Source: a virus. Taken from it: a DNA stretch of 33,974 nucleotides. The stretch is from positions 1-33,974 of IMG/VR virus record IMGVR_UViG_3300028025_003948; one strand, given 5' to 3'. The position numbers and the translations under genes were made by a program. Of this stretch, positions 22,396-30,899 are shown one piece after another (the stretch's first letter is position 1; each line of letters opens with the position of its first letter). The notes beneath the pieces are model-generated. The model did not search any database and was not told the origin of the DNA. It worked only from the letters and a program-made list of their open reading frames with translations.

Positions 22396-22806
22396 TTATG
22401 CGGTTGCTCTAGAAATCGCTGAAGTCGTTGGCCAGGTAACGCTGAAAGTAGCCAGGTCGCCAATATTTCCAGAAACAGGGGTTAGGTCATTTACAACACA
22501 AACCGCTGTATATGCCGGGTTGTTTGCTGAAACCGCTGTAGAAGTAGGCTTGATAACCACAGTTGCATTAGTTCCAAGAAGTGGCCACAAAGTAGCATCA
22601 ACAGTTGAAGTTGCATAATCCTGATTGAACTGAAGTGTAAGAGAACCTTCTTTTAGCCCCGCAACTCTAGTAACCCATGAGCTACCGAAAGCAGTTGTAG
22701 TTACATCATTTGCTGTTGCCTTCAACTCAACTTGAGTTAGGTAAGAAGCTAGAGCAGTAGATCCATTGATTGAAACGCTAAAATCTGTTGCAACAAAAAT
22801 CGCCAT
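22396..22806 (-). CDS. Major tail protein
   Basis: 136 aa, all beta with one helix: DFSVSINGSTALASYLTQVEL, TTTAFGSSWVTRVAGLKEGSL, then FSVTWPTTSAISRA. This fits the short siphophage tail-tube fold. It precedes the chaperone gene, the canonical place, and has its own ribosome site. Confidence 0.82.
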   Translation of the reverse strand: MAIFVATDFSVSINGSTALASYLTQVELKATANDVTTTAFGSSWVTRVAGLKEGSLTLQFNQDYATSTVDATLWPLLGTNATVVIKPTSTAVSANNPAYTAVCVVNDLTPVSGNIGDLATFSVTWPTTSAISRATA

Positions 22807-22816
22807 TTATTTTCCT

Positions 22817-23218
22817 TTATCTTGCGAAAACTTGCACCGAAAACTCGGCACTCAAATAGTCTATGCCATTCACAGTAATAGCCCCATAAGCACTAAGTTC
22901 AGGGATAAAAACTTCATAAGCGAAACCGCCTAAAGTGCGATCAGATTCAACCGCTTCTTTTATAGAACCTGAACCTGGGGCTACTAAAACATCTAAAGCC
23001 TGTTGTGCTGTTCTCTCGCTTACACGCCCTAAAACAACTGTGATCTTGAAAGTATATTCCGCCATACTTCTTTGATTCTGCTGATTATAGGCAACCTTAC
23101 TCAAACCAATCATTGCCATAGGCGGATTGACTACATCAGGCAAAGTTTCAACTACACGAAGCCCAGTAATCTTTTTCAGGTTATTTGCTAAACCTTTTCT
23201 AAGATCGCTTATAGCCAT
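22817..23218 (-). CDS. Tail terminator protein
   Basis: 133 aa. AISDLRKGLANNLKKITGLRV, then PPMAMIGLSKVAYN and a RTAQQALDVLVA helix, with a final strand pair SAEFSVQVFA. This is the pattern of tail terminator (gpU-like) proteins that cap the tube and set its end. It overlaps the connector gene by TAATG. Confidence 0.7.
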   Translation of the reverse strand: MAISDLRKGLANNLKKITGLRVVETLPDVVNPPMAMIGLSKVAYNQQNQRSMAEYTFKITVVLGRVSERTAQQALDVLVAPGSGSIKEAVESDRTLGGFAYEVFIPELSAYGAITVNGIDYLSAEFSVQVFAR

Positions 23219-23823
23219 TATGCACCAGTTCTAAGAAGTCTGAATGGGTTGATTAGTTGAGCTACATCTCCATCAATATTTGAACCTACACGCATAATTC
23301 CGATATCTGATACACCTGCGACACCTAACGGAGATTCTAAACGCTTGAACAATCTTGAAGCCTGAATAATAGTTGCAAACTTGATTGAATCTGGAACGCT
23401 ACTCCAACCAAACTGTCCTGTAACCTTCACTAAAGCGATATCTGCCCAAACAGGAAATAGAAGATTATCTGTTGCGATAATAGAAGTTATCGGATAATAA
23501 CCGCCATTAGATACCCTGTTATTTGGTAGAAGCTGATAATCATCTACACTCCAAGTTGTATCGTAAATAACTGGATCAGTAGCCGAAGTTTCAACAAGGG
23601 AAACGCTTTGGGCATCATCAATCCAACAAGTGAAGCCATCATTAGCTTTGAAATAGCGAACTTCACCCGCAGAACCTGAATAGAAGAAGCGGTTGCAATA
23701 CTGGTCAATCATCCTAGAAGCCGCATTTATGCTGTTTTCTATAAGTAGATCATCAACTGTGTCGCTAATTCTTAGGGCAGCTTTCACATCTGCAAGGGTG
23801 CAATATCCGTTAGTAATAGCCAA
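23218..23823 (-). CDS. Head-tail connector (gp6-like adaptor)
   Basis: 201 aa. CTLADVKAALRISDTVDDLLIEN and the helix AASRMIDQYCNRFF are typical of HK97 gp6-like adaptor proteins under the portal. The C-terminal half is longer than in HK97. The start is a TTG at 23823 with AGGAG 8 nt upstream; no ATG fits. It follows the sugar cassette, which separates it from the capsid gene. Confidence 0.75.
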   Translation of the reverse strand: MAITNGYCTLADVKAALRISDTVDDLLIENSINAASRMIDQYCNRFFYSGSAGEVRYFKANDGFTCWIDDAQSVSLVETSATDPVIYDTTWSVDDYQLLPNNRVSNGGYYPITSIIATDNLLFPVWADIALVKVTGQFGWSSVPDSIKFATIIQASRLFKRLESPLGVAGVSDIGIMRVGSNIDGDVAQLINPFRLLRTGA

Positions 23824-23845
23824 AATAAAACTCCTAAAGTCTTAT

Positions 23846-24289
23846 CTAGTTTATAGGGTTAGGCATTATCCGCTTTTTTAGTTCAGTAGTTGAAATCCCT
23901 TTAGTGTAAGGAACATAAACAAGCTGAATCAAACTAGCATCAAGCCATTTCTGTGTGAATTGCATTTGAGCATAATAATCTTTTCTAGCCCAATCATCAC
24001 CTATAACAATAAAATCGGGATGAACTTGAAGAATAGTAGGTTTAGAATCTGCCCCCGCAATATTAGGAACAACAGAATCAACATACTTACAGGAAAGAAG
24101 AATAGTTTTTCTTTCTTCATAAGACATTATTGGGGCTTGACCTTTATAAGTTTCGATAAATTCATCAGTATTTAGGGCAACTACTACTTGCCCAGAATCT
24201 CCTGCAATCTTTCTGCAAGCTTTCAAGAATTGAACATGACCCGCATGGAATAAGTCAAATGTTCCACCTGTATAAACTACCGATCCCAA
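23846..24289 (-). CDS. Cytidylyltransferase-like nucleotidyltransferase
   Basis: 147 aa of the TagD/RfaE-C type. GTFDLFHAGH (HxGH at about 15-18) binds the nucleotide, GDDWARKDYYAQ is the central motif and ISTTELKKRI (ISTT) closes the site. Such enzymes couple a sugar or polyol phosphate to CTP or ATP, e.g. glycerol-3-phosphate or heptose-1-phosphate. The start appears to be TTG 24289, overlapping the end of the glycosyltransferase gene. It may make the activated donor used by its neighbours. Confidence 0.85.
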   Translation of the reverse strand: MGSVVYTGGTFDLFHAGHVQFLKACRKIAGDSGQVVVALNTDEFIETYKGQAPIMSYEERKTILLSCKYVDSVVPNIAGADSKPTILQVHPDFIVIGDDWARKDYYAQMQFTQKWLDASLIQLVYVPYTKGISTTELKKRIMPNPIN

Positions 24290-24927
24290 GCATTAGCCCT
24301 TCTAATACCTAAATCCCATTGACCTTGAGAGAAATCATCTTCAGCAACCTTCTTACTATAAAGGGCAGAATTAGTTTGAAAAGTCTTATTATTCTCTAAT
24401 TCAAATCCTGAATTCAAAGTGCTTGAATTATCGTGATGCAGAGCAGCGTGAATAAAGTTTGCTTTTACTCCAGCCGCCATAAGTCTTCTTTCATAATCGT
24501 TATCTTCAAAATAGATCGGATGAAATCTTTCATCAAACAAGCCCGCTTTAGCTACAGCCCCTTCACCTAAAACAAAGCCAGACCATTTCGGAAAGATACT
24601 AAGAAAGTTGATTGCTTCAGTATCAACCTTTTCAGAAATCTTCTCTAAAGCACCGGGGGAAAGAACTGAATCATCATTCAATAGAACCCAGTAAGGTGCA
24701 AAGGGCGTAACCTTCACAATCAGATTCAAGCCCCCGCCATAACCTAAGCCATGCGGAACTTGAATAAACCAAAGATTCTTTACCTGATCAGGTTTCACAG
24801 GTTGATATTCACGCTTACCCGAATTATCTATAATCACAAGATTTTCTATAGGGTAATCAATACTTGCAAGCAAGCGATCCGCTAAATCAAATCTTGAATA
24901 AGTTAGAAATCCAAGAACAGGAATCAT
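24277..24927 (-). CDS. Glycosyltransferase family 2
   Basis: 216 aa GT-A enzyme: VLGFLTYSRFDLADRLLASI at the start, IIDNSG, the metal-binding NDD in VLLNDDSVLSPGAL, GEGAVAKAGLFDERFHPIYFEDNDY with the catalytic acidic pair, and a C-terminal HHDNSST loop. It overlaps both neighbours in the sugar cassette. The acceptor is unknown. Confidence 0.83.
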   Translation of the reverse strand: MIPVLGFLTYSRFDLADRLLASIDYPIENLVIIDNSGKREYQPVKPDQVKNLWFIQVPHGLGYGGGLNLIVKVTPFAPYWVLLNDDSVLSPGALEKISEKVDTEAINFLSIFPKWSGFVLGEGAVAKAGLFDERFHPIYFEDNDYERRLMAAGVKANFIHAALHHDNSSTLNSGFELENNKTFQTNSALYSKKVAEDDFSQGQWDLGIRRANAWDR

Positions 24928-26102
24928 TTAGAAGAAAGCTTTGCAATCAAAGGTTTCCAAGATTCTTTATAAACCTTATCGGCATCATAATTCTTTGCAA
25001 AAGCAAGCGTATCGGGGAAGTCTTTTCTTCCACGCTGATAAGCCTGTTCTAAAGCTTCAACAATTCCAGAAACTAAAGGAATATTGAACCAAGTATGTTG
25101 CCCCGCATCCCAGAATGGTTGCCCATTGACTAGAAAAGAATCAGGTGAAGCAAGTTCAGCTGAAGCGGCAAAGTTTGAAGTGATAATGGGCACACCGCAG
25201 GATTGGGCTTCTATCTGGGGAATTCCAAAGCCTTCGCCATAGTTGCAGAACAAACCTACATCCCAAGCAGAATAAATCGCTGCCAAAGTTTCTTGAGAAA
25301 TTCCATAACTGTATGCGATTGGATCTACAAACTTCACCTTATCTGCTGGAACTCCGCAAGCTTGAAGAATGTTAGGTAAAACAAATCCTGATTGCTTTCC
25401 AAATGGTTCAGTATGAAGATAAAGAACAACATCATCATGCTTACTTGCGAATATTGCGAATGCAAGAAGATTCTCTGCAACCGCTTTTCTATGAATAAAG
25501 CCACCCGCTTTATTAGCAAAGTTCATGCCTACAACAAAGTTATCTTCCCCGCCAACAAATTCACGCCCAGAGATACCTTCAGGAAGATTCTCTGTAGGCT
25601 TGAAAAGATTTGTATCTATAGCGTGTGGAATATATTCAGATTCAAGCCCCGCCTTTTCAATCATTTCTTTACCGAATTTAGACATGGCTATAGGGGTTAC
25701 ATTAGGTTTCTTTAGCCACGCTAAAACCTTTTCAGGTGCAGGGCTGTGATCTATTGGAACCCAAGAAGCAATAGGGATTGAATCTAGAGCAGGGTTATCT
25801 AGAACCCAAACATCATAGAGAGTTATTAGAAAGCTTGGAAGTCCTTTATTTTCTGAACTCCAATGCTGATAATTCAAAGGAAGAACATCAGTTGAATACT
25901 GATTCATGCCCCTAGAGTAATGCGGGATAAGTCCTGAACCTGTTTCAATCAAACTATTTACACCTTCACCGCCATAGTTTGAAAGCATAGCTACTTTATG
26001 ACCATCTTTTACAAGTCTAGAAATAACTTGCTTAGATTGTGTTCCGTAGCCTGTAGGTTGATTTAGCGAATTTGAATACCAAGAAATACATGATTTAGTC
26101 AT
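24924..26102 (-). CDS. Glycosyltransferase family 1/4 (GT-B)
   Basis: 392 aa. The N-terminal Rossmann domain begins SWYSNSLNQPTGYGTQSKQV; the C-terminal domain has the donor-binding block EGFGIPQIEAQSCGVPIITS with the ASAEL follow-on. It fits GT4-type retaining transferases using nucleotide sugars. Two bases separate GGAG from the ATG, too close for normal use, while TAGGCT lies 6 nt before the ATG, so this mRNA may be leaderless. It follows the capsid terminator. Confidence 0.85.
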   Translation of the reverse strand: MTKSCISWYSNSLNQPTGYGTQSKQVISRLVKDGHKVAMLSNYGGEGVNSLIETGSGLIPHYSRGMNQYSTDVLPLNYQHWSSENKGLPSFLITLYDVWVLDNPALDSIPIASWVPIDHSPAPEKVLAWLKKPNVTPIAMSKFGKEMIEKAGLESEYIPHAIDTNLFKPTENLPEGISGREFVGGEDNFVVGMNFANKAGGFIHRKAVAENLLAFAIFASKHDDVVLYLHTEPFGKQSGFVLPNILQACGVPADKVKFVDPIAYSYGISQETLAAIYSAWDVGLFCNYGEGFGIPQIEAQSCGVPIITSNFAASAELASPDSFLVNGQPFWDAGQHTWFNIPLVSGIVEALEQAYQRGRKDFPDTLAFAKNYDADKVYKESWKPLIAKLSSK

Positions 26103-26116
26103 AACTCCAGCCTAAT

Positions 26117-26160
26117 GGAAAACGCCCCCTAAATCTGCTATGAACCAGAAATAAGGGGCG
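26117..26160 (-). terminator. Terminator after capsid gene
   Basis: Minus strand: CGCCCC (26160-26155) pairs with GGGGCG (26128-26123); an inner TCTG/CAGA pair extends the hairpin, and GTTTTCC follows. The loop is long, so efficiency may be partial, allowing some read-through to the sugar cassette. Confidence 0.65.
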
Positions 26161-26179
26161 AATCCTTTAGAGCTAAGGT

Positions 26180-27346
26180 TTAGCTTGCGCCACCCTTGAA
26201 CTTCTTGATGTTTGCCTTCTGGATCAAAGCACCATCAATTCTCCAAGTTGCACGCCAGGTTGCAAGGTCATTACCAAAGGCGAAATCGTCTGAACGATCT
26301 ACCTGAAGCCCACCAGCGTTGCGAACATAAAGCGACTTCATGTCTCCAACTGCTAGAGAGTTTGCACCAATAGCAGGTGATGGCATTGCTGGAGTTTCAA
26401 TTACTGGAACACCAAGAACTAGATCTCTGCGGTCTTTTGAATCGCCAACCTGGAACACATAGTTTCCAGCAGTATCTTTCAGCTTACGAAGTGCAGCAAT
26501 AGAAGTGCTGTTTGCTAGCATTGCGAAAGTTGGGCGGTTACGAAGTGATCCATCTAGGCTGTAGATAAGGTCAATAACATTATCTGCGGTGAAAGCACCA
26601 GATACACCAGTTGAACCTGTTACACCAGTTCCAGCAACAGGCAAGAAACCTGTAGGCTCTACTGTTCCAGTTCCATTTACTAGCTTGTCGCCAATTGCGA
26701 AACCAAACGCATTACCAAACTGTTCTGCCAAGAATCCAACAATATCTACGCCAGCATCCAAGATAAGTTCTCTTGAAAGTTGTGCTAGTGCAGAGAACTT
26801 GTAAGCACCCAGGGTGGTGAAGGCATTGAACGCAGGTTCTGAAGTTCCCACGCTTACACCCTGGCCAACAATAGTTGCTGTTGAGAATGTTGATTGAGAT
26901 GGAATCTGTAGGTTCTCACCTGAAGTTGTATTTACAACAGTTGCATACTCAAGAAGTGGATTTACAAGTCTTGCAACCTTTACGATCTCGTTGTAAAAAC
27001 TTGTTGGAACAGGTGCGCCAGTTGAAGACCCGGTGATAGCACGGAACTCATGACCACGAATCTCACCCATAACCATCTTGCGAAGAATGTCTGATTCAGA
27101 ATCAGAAACAGTTGCACCAGCAAAATCTACTGCTGCCTTCTGCATTGCTTCGCTAGTCTTAGCTTCACGCTGCTCTAGCTCAATTAGTTCATTTCTTTTG
27201 TTGATGTCTGCGGTAAGTTCAGCATATTTTGCTTCATCTTCACCAGACCAAACGCCGCCACGAGCTTCAACTGAATCAATCAGTTCCTTAGCTTCGTGCC
27301 ACGCCTTAGCCTTAGCATCAACCTGTTTAGCGATAAATTCACTCAT
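26180..27346 (-). CDS. Major capsid protein, HK97 family
   Basis: 388 aa from ATG 27346 with AAGGAA upstream; the frame continues to 27406 but that part is leader. Residues 1-75 are a coiled-coil delta domain (KAKAWHEAKELIDSV, ELTADINKRNELIELEQRE) that acts as internal scaffold and is removed by the protease. The shell domain follows with NTTSGENLQIPSQS, FGFAIGDKLVNGTGTVEPTGF and a RATWRIDGALIQ end. The gene is bracketed by its own promoter and two terminators. Well supported. Confidence 0.92.
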   Translation of the reverse strand: MSEFIAKQVDAKAKAWHEAKELIDSVEARGGVWSGEDEAKYAELTADINKRNELIELEQREAKTSEAMQKAAVDFAGATVSDSESDILRKMVMGEIRGHEFRAITGSSTGAPVPTSFYNEIVKVARLVNPLLEYATVVNTTSGENLQIPSQSTFSTATIVGQGVSVGTSEPAFNAFTTLGAYKFSALAQLSRELILDAGVDIVGFLAEQFGNAFGFAIGDKLVNGTGTVEPTGFLPVAGTGVTGSTGVSGAFTADNVIDLIYSLDGSLRNRPTFAMLANSTSIAALRKLKDTAGNYVFQVGDSKDRRDLVLGVPVIETPAMPSPAIGANSLAVGDMKSLYVRNAGGLQVDRSDDFAFGNDLATWRATWRIDGALIQKANIKKFKGGAS

Positions 27347-27387
27347 TAGGTTTGTTCCTTTCAAGAACATAATTTTTATTGGATTTT

Positions 27388-27427
27388 GATTCAGAGATAA
27401 ACTCACATAATCGGATCAGGGATAAAC
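27388..27427 (-). repeat. Direct repeat in capsid mRNA leader
   Basis: Plus-strand reading GGATCAGGGATAAAC (27413-27427) and GATTCAGAGATAAAC (27388-27402) match at most positions, 25 bp apart, between the capsid promoter and its start codon. They may be a protein-binding site on leader RNA or DNA, or a chance duplication. Confidence 0.4.
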
Positions 27428-27441
27428 ACGCTGACGAATCT

Positions 27442-27470
27442 AGTTTATACACCATAAAGATACACGCCAA
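27442..27470 (-). promoter_or_regulatory. Capsid promoter
   Basis: Minus strand: TTGGCG (27470-27465), a 17-nt spacer, TAAACT (27447-27442). It begins right after the terminator T-run and gives a leader of roughly 90 nt before the capsid ATG. Unlike promoters A and B it has a TTG-type -35 box. Confidence 0.6.
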
Positions 27471-27499
27471 AAGAAAACCCCCTGGGACAAATCAGGGGG
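27471..27499 (-). terminator. Terminator between protease and capsid genes
   Basis: Minus strand: CCCCCTG (27499-27493) pairs with CAGGGGG (27484-27478), loop of 8, then TTTTCTT. A 7-bp GC-rich stem with a T-run is a strong terminator. It lies about 60 nt after the protease stop and adjoins the capsid promoter; nothing else is seen in this 150-nt gap. Confidence 0.82.
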
Positions 27500-27557
27500 A
27501 AAGAAATTAGCTTCTTTTTTATTGCGATCAGGAAACACAACCAACCGCTAAATCAGT

Positions 27558-29414
27558 TTATACCCTTTGCATCAATAAATCTAGCTGTTTCTTCTTTAGA
27601 TCTAGTAAGGCTTGCGGGTTAGTTACTTCAGGATCTTTCTGAAGAACCTTATTCAAGGTTTCTGTAAGCAATTCGCCCTGTCTTTCGGTCAATTCTTCCC
27701 CTGATTCTAGGGCTAGAAGGGCGGAAGTCAATTCTTCAGCACTAACGCCCCTAATCTCTGCAAGCTTTAGAATCTTTTCTGATAAATCGGTCATAGATCT
27801 AATGGTAGCAGTTCCTTCTGTGGCTGTATATGCTGGCCATGAAACAACTGAAACTTCGTGAATATTTACACGCTTTAGAACTCGCTGATCCGCTGAAGTC
27901 CAAGTATCGCCACCTTGGGCAACTCTGAAACCAAAACTGAAGGCATTTACATCTCCACGCTTGATAAGTGTAGCCGCATCTCTACCCGCTTGAGTATCTG
28001 GCAGATTAGCTTCAATTAGAAGACCTACAGCATCTTCAGTTACTCGTAAAGTTCCCGCCCTAGTGCTTCCTAGAACAGTTCCTGTTTCATGGTTCCAAAG
28101 AAGCTTGATATCGTTTCTAGACTTTAGAGAATCTCTAAACGCACCTGGTTTAATAGTTTCAGTAAAGGGAAGCGGTTGAGAAGGAGAATTGAAGATAGCA
28201 GCATATCCACGAAGGGTCATGCCATCCCCTTCAGATCTAATTTCTAGATCTCTAATGATTTGTCTTCTCTCAATACCCTTAGCAACTCTTTCGCCACGCT
28301 TCGCAAATTCGGCTACAGTTTCAGGTTCAACAAATCTAACTGAATCTTCTTCAACTATTACATCTTCAGAAATAACTTCAGGTTGAACAGTAGTATCAGA
28401 ATTTTCAACTAGATCGGAAAGATTAGAAACAGTTTCAACAAGTTTGCCTACAAGTTCAAGAACATCCCCCTTCAAGTCTTCAAGTTCTGCCATAAGCATT
28501 TCCTTGTTCATAGGCATATCTTCTTCTTGCATATCTTCCAACTGTCTTACTCCATCTGTAGAAGGTAAATTATCTGGTGAATAAACTTTTTCAACGCCAG
28601 CATCTTTATAAGCCTGTCTAGCTTCAGCATTATTTTCAATCACAAAAACCACATCCAAACCTTCTGCTAGTAACTTCGAAGCTACATCACCTTTATAAGT
28701 AGAACTTTTATTCTGATTATCTGGTTGCATAATCAATTCTGAATAATCTACCCCAAGTTTATCTAACAAATCCATAGTAGCCATGCGATTTGATTCATGC
28801 CTACCAGTAACAACAACTAAATTTATATTCTGGGATTTGATAAAAGAATAAACAGGTTCATTCAATTCACCATAAAGGGATAAAGTTTCATCTAGATCGC
28901 TAATGCCAATTTGATTAGGTAAAGCTCTAACTGAAGATTCACTAGGTAAGTTATTTACCCAAGATTGCCCTGCATCTCCGCCCCATGCATCCCACGCCAC
29001 TCTACCAGCCGAAGGAAAACCTTCTTCACCTGAACTAAAACCTGTAGCCTTCTTATCTACCTGGTGCCTGGCGAAATAACTGATCATGCGATTCACTACA
29101 TCAGCAGAAACATCTTGACCTGAAGCAAGTTGAGTTGCCCTTCTTCTACCAACAGAAGTAAAACCTGATCCAGCGTAACCTTCTTCAATCCATTTCAAAG
29201 CCCTTTTAGCTGCTACAGAAACTCCTTCAGGTGGAGAATAAGTTCCCGAACCAACTGCCCGCTTCAACTCTCCCCCTACAGCGATTCCTTCAGAAAGACT
29301 TATTGCAACCATCTGATCTATAGCCTGTTGTTTAGTTTTATGTTTCCCTAAAACAACGCCATCATCTTTCACAGTTTCCCAACCTTCAGGGCTTTTCTTC
29401 ACAAAATAAGGCAC
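27558..29414 (-). CDS. Prohead protease polyprotein with HAD phosphatase-like domain
   Basis: 618 aa, far longer than an HK97 protease (about 200). Residues 1-45: a small WETVKDDGV domain. 60-155: a helical domain ending GRVAWDAWGGDAGQSW, known from other phage head polyproteins. 168-285: a HAD fold with DLDET (173-177), VVVTGR (T203), K241 and VFVIEN (E260). 303-340: a coiled coil. 388-545: U35 prohead protease with H442 (LLWNHE) and S493 (AFSFGF). 550-618: helices. The protease should mature the capsid and itself; the phosphatase role is unknown. It starts at GTG, overlapping the portal stop. Confidence 0.85.
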   Translation of the reverse strand: MPYFVKKSPEGWETVKDDGVVLGKHKTKQQAIDQMVAISLSEGIAVGGELKRAVGSGTYSPPEGVSVAAKRALKWIEEGYAGSGFTSVGRRRATQLASGQDVSADVVNRMISYFARHQVDKKATGFSSGEEGFPSAGRVAWDAWGGDAGQSWVNNLPSESSVRALPNQIGISDLDETLSLYGELNEPVYSFIKSQNINLVVVTGRHESNRMATMDLLDKLGVDYSELIMQPDNQNKSSTYKGDVASKLLAEGLDVVFVIENNAEARQAYKDAGVEKVYSPDNLPSTDGVRQLEDMQEEDMPMNKEMLMAELEDLKGDVLELVGKLVETVSNLSDLVENSDTTVQPEVISEDVIVEEDSVRFVEPETVAEFAKRGERVAKGIERRQIIRDLEIRSEGDGMTLRGYAAIFNSPSQPLPFTETIKPGAFRDSLKSRNDIKLLWNHETGTVLGSTRAGTLRVTEDAVGLLIEANLPDTQAGRDAATLIKRGDVNAFSFGFRVAQGGDTWTSADQRVLKRVNIHEVSVVSWPAYTATEGTATIRSMTDLSEKILKLAEIRGVSAEELTSALLALESGEELTERQGELLTETLNKVLQKDPEVTNPQALLDLKKKQLDLLMQRV

Positions 29415-30751
29415 TATTCGCCTGTTTCGTAACTGCCATCTGGAACAGTTGTAGGATTTTGAAGTTGAACTGAAGGCAAACCTGTATGACCAATCTTAGG
29501 AAGCCCAAGAACTTTTAGGACATCTTCAGGAACAAAACCTAATGCGATAAGTTTCTGTGCCATATCTACCTTAGTTTCTTCTTCAGTTAGAGAAGCAGCA
29601 TTGATATTCACATTCGCTAATGGAACTCGAAGAACATCTCCGCCTTCAATGCCTTCCATGTTTTCTTTTCTGCGAACTTCATTCACAGAGAACACGCCAT
29701 TCTGAAGCATCTTAGAATAACCTTCAATTCGGGTTGCATAATCTCCACGAAGAAGATCATCAGTATTGAAAGCTAAGAAAGCAAAATCAGGTAGAAGACT
29801 TGAGAAAGCATCTTCAAGTTTCGCCAGCCAGGGTCTTAGTGTATGAGTCAAAAATGCTATCTGCTTCTGCTCAATGCTGTTATAACTCTGCCCGCCATTA
29901 TTTAGACCAATCATGTCTGTCGGAACTCGGTAAGCTCTAGCAATATCTTCTACAGCAAGTCTGCGAGAATCTAGCATTTGGGCTTGATCGTTAGCAATAG
30001 TTGTTGGCTTGAAGCTTGCACCGCCAGAAAGAATTCCTGTCTTATGTGCTTTACGGAAACTTTTATGCTGTCTGTCGAAACTTCTTGCAAGGTTCTCTGC
30101 CTGTTCAGCGGTAAGGCTGCCTGGAACTTCTATAACTCCTTGAGTTAGTGTGCCTTGACCAAAGAAGCGGGCAGCGAAACCTTCTAGAGAAATCGCTAAA
30201 CCAATATTTTCTTTTAGGGTATCTATCGGAGATCTAGCTCTAAGTTCTCCAGCAATAAGGATTGAACCGCAGATATGTAAAACATCTTCTGTAGTCAAAG
30301 TCTTATTTGCTTCACCTGTATAAGTGAAAAGTTTTTGCCCTAAAGAATTTCTGGTAACTGTTACCGCTAAAGGATTCAATACCATCATGTTTAGAATTTC
30401 ACCCTTGCTATCTCTAAAGATTCTCACAAAAGCGTTTCCATCAGTAAGAAGGCTAATCAAAGTCTGCTGCCAGAAAGCAACTGAAGGAATCATTACATCA
30501 GGTTTGATAACCCATGCTGGTCTAGGTCTATAAGGAACAGCGATTCCATCTTTACGGATCAAAGTATCTACAGGCAAAGCGGAAATAGTATCTGAAATTA
30601 GAGATACACAAGCCCAAATAGCATTTACTTGTAGGGAAGTGTTGTAATCAACATAGGCGGCAGATTGAGTTTCATAAGAAGTTATATCTCCCGCACCCCA
30701 AATTGATTGAAAGCTTACTGCTCTAGATTCGCCAGAAAGATTTCTAAGCAT
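29414..30751 (-). CDS. Portal protein, HK97 family
   Basis: 445 aa. NTSLQVNAIWACVSLISDTIS near the start, the WQQTLISLLTDGNAFVRI clip region, and GQSYNSIEQKQIAFLTHTLRPWL in the stem are typical of HK97-type portals. It forms the 12-subunit ring through which DNA enters and leaves. It lies between terminase and protease genes, the standard order, and overlaps both neighbouring genes. Confidence 0.92.
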   Translation of the reverse strand: MLRNLSGESRAVSFQSIWGAGDITSYETQSAAYVDYNTSLQVNAIWACVSLISDTISALPVDTLIRKDGIAVPYRPRPAWVIKPDVMIPSVAFWQQTLISLLTDGNAFVRIFRDSKGEILNMMVLNPLAVTVTRNSLGQKLFTYTGEANKTLTTEDVLHICGSILIAGELRARSPIDTLKENIGLAISLEGFAARFFGQGTLTQGVIEVPGSLTAEQAENLARSFDRQHKSFRKAHKTGILSGGASFKPTTIANDQAQMLDSRRLAVEDIARAYRVPTDMIGLNNGGQSYNSIEQKQIAFLTHTLRPWLAKLEDAFSSLLPDFAFLAFNTDDLLRGDYATRIEGYSKMLQNGVFSVNEVRRKENMEGIEGGDVLRVPLANVNINAASLTEEETKVDMAQKLIALGFVPEDVLKVLGLPKIGHTGLPSVQLQNPTTVPDGSYETGE

Positions 30752-30897
30752 TATTTACCGCCCTTATCTAAAGCTAAACCGAATAATAGAACCCCTAAAC
30801 CAGCGACTACTAAACCAGCGGGTAGAAAGATAAGTGAAACTCCGACAGAAATAACTGCGATACCTGAAGCTTGCAAAATTGTCGCTAACAAATTCAT
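30751..30897 (-). CDS. 48-aa two-span membrane protein
   Basis: Opens MNLLATILQASGIAVISVGV, with two hydrophobic Gly-rich helices (about 4-26 and 28-43) and a LDKGGK end. TAAGGAT precedes the ATG, and the stop overlaps the portal start. Small membrane proteins between terminase and portal recur in actinophages; the role is unknown. Confidence 0.6.
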   Translation of the reverse strand: MNLLATILQASGIAVISVGVSLIFLPAGLVVAGLGVLLFGLALDKGGK

Positions 30898-30899
30898 CC

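Noticed and set aside
25392-25715. 107-codon plus-strand frame inside the glycosyltransferase gene
   Set aside because: Antisense to conserved glycosyltransferase coding sequence; no ribosome site.
27078-27389. 103-codon plus-strand frame opposite the capsid start
   Set aside because: Serine-rich shadow of the capsid delta domain; no start signal and no recognisable family.
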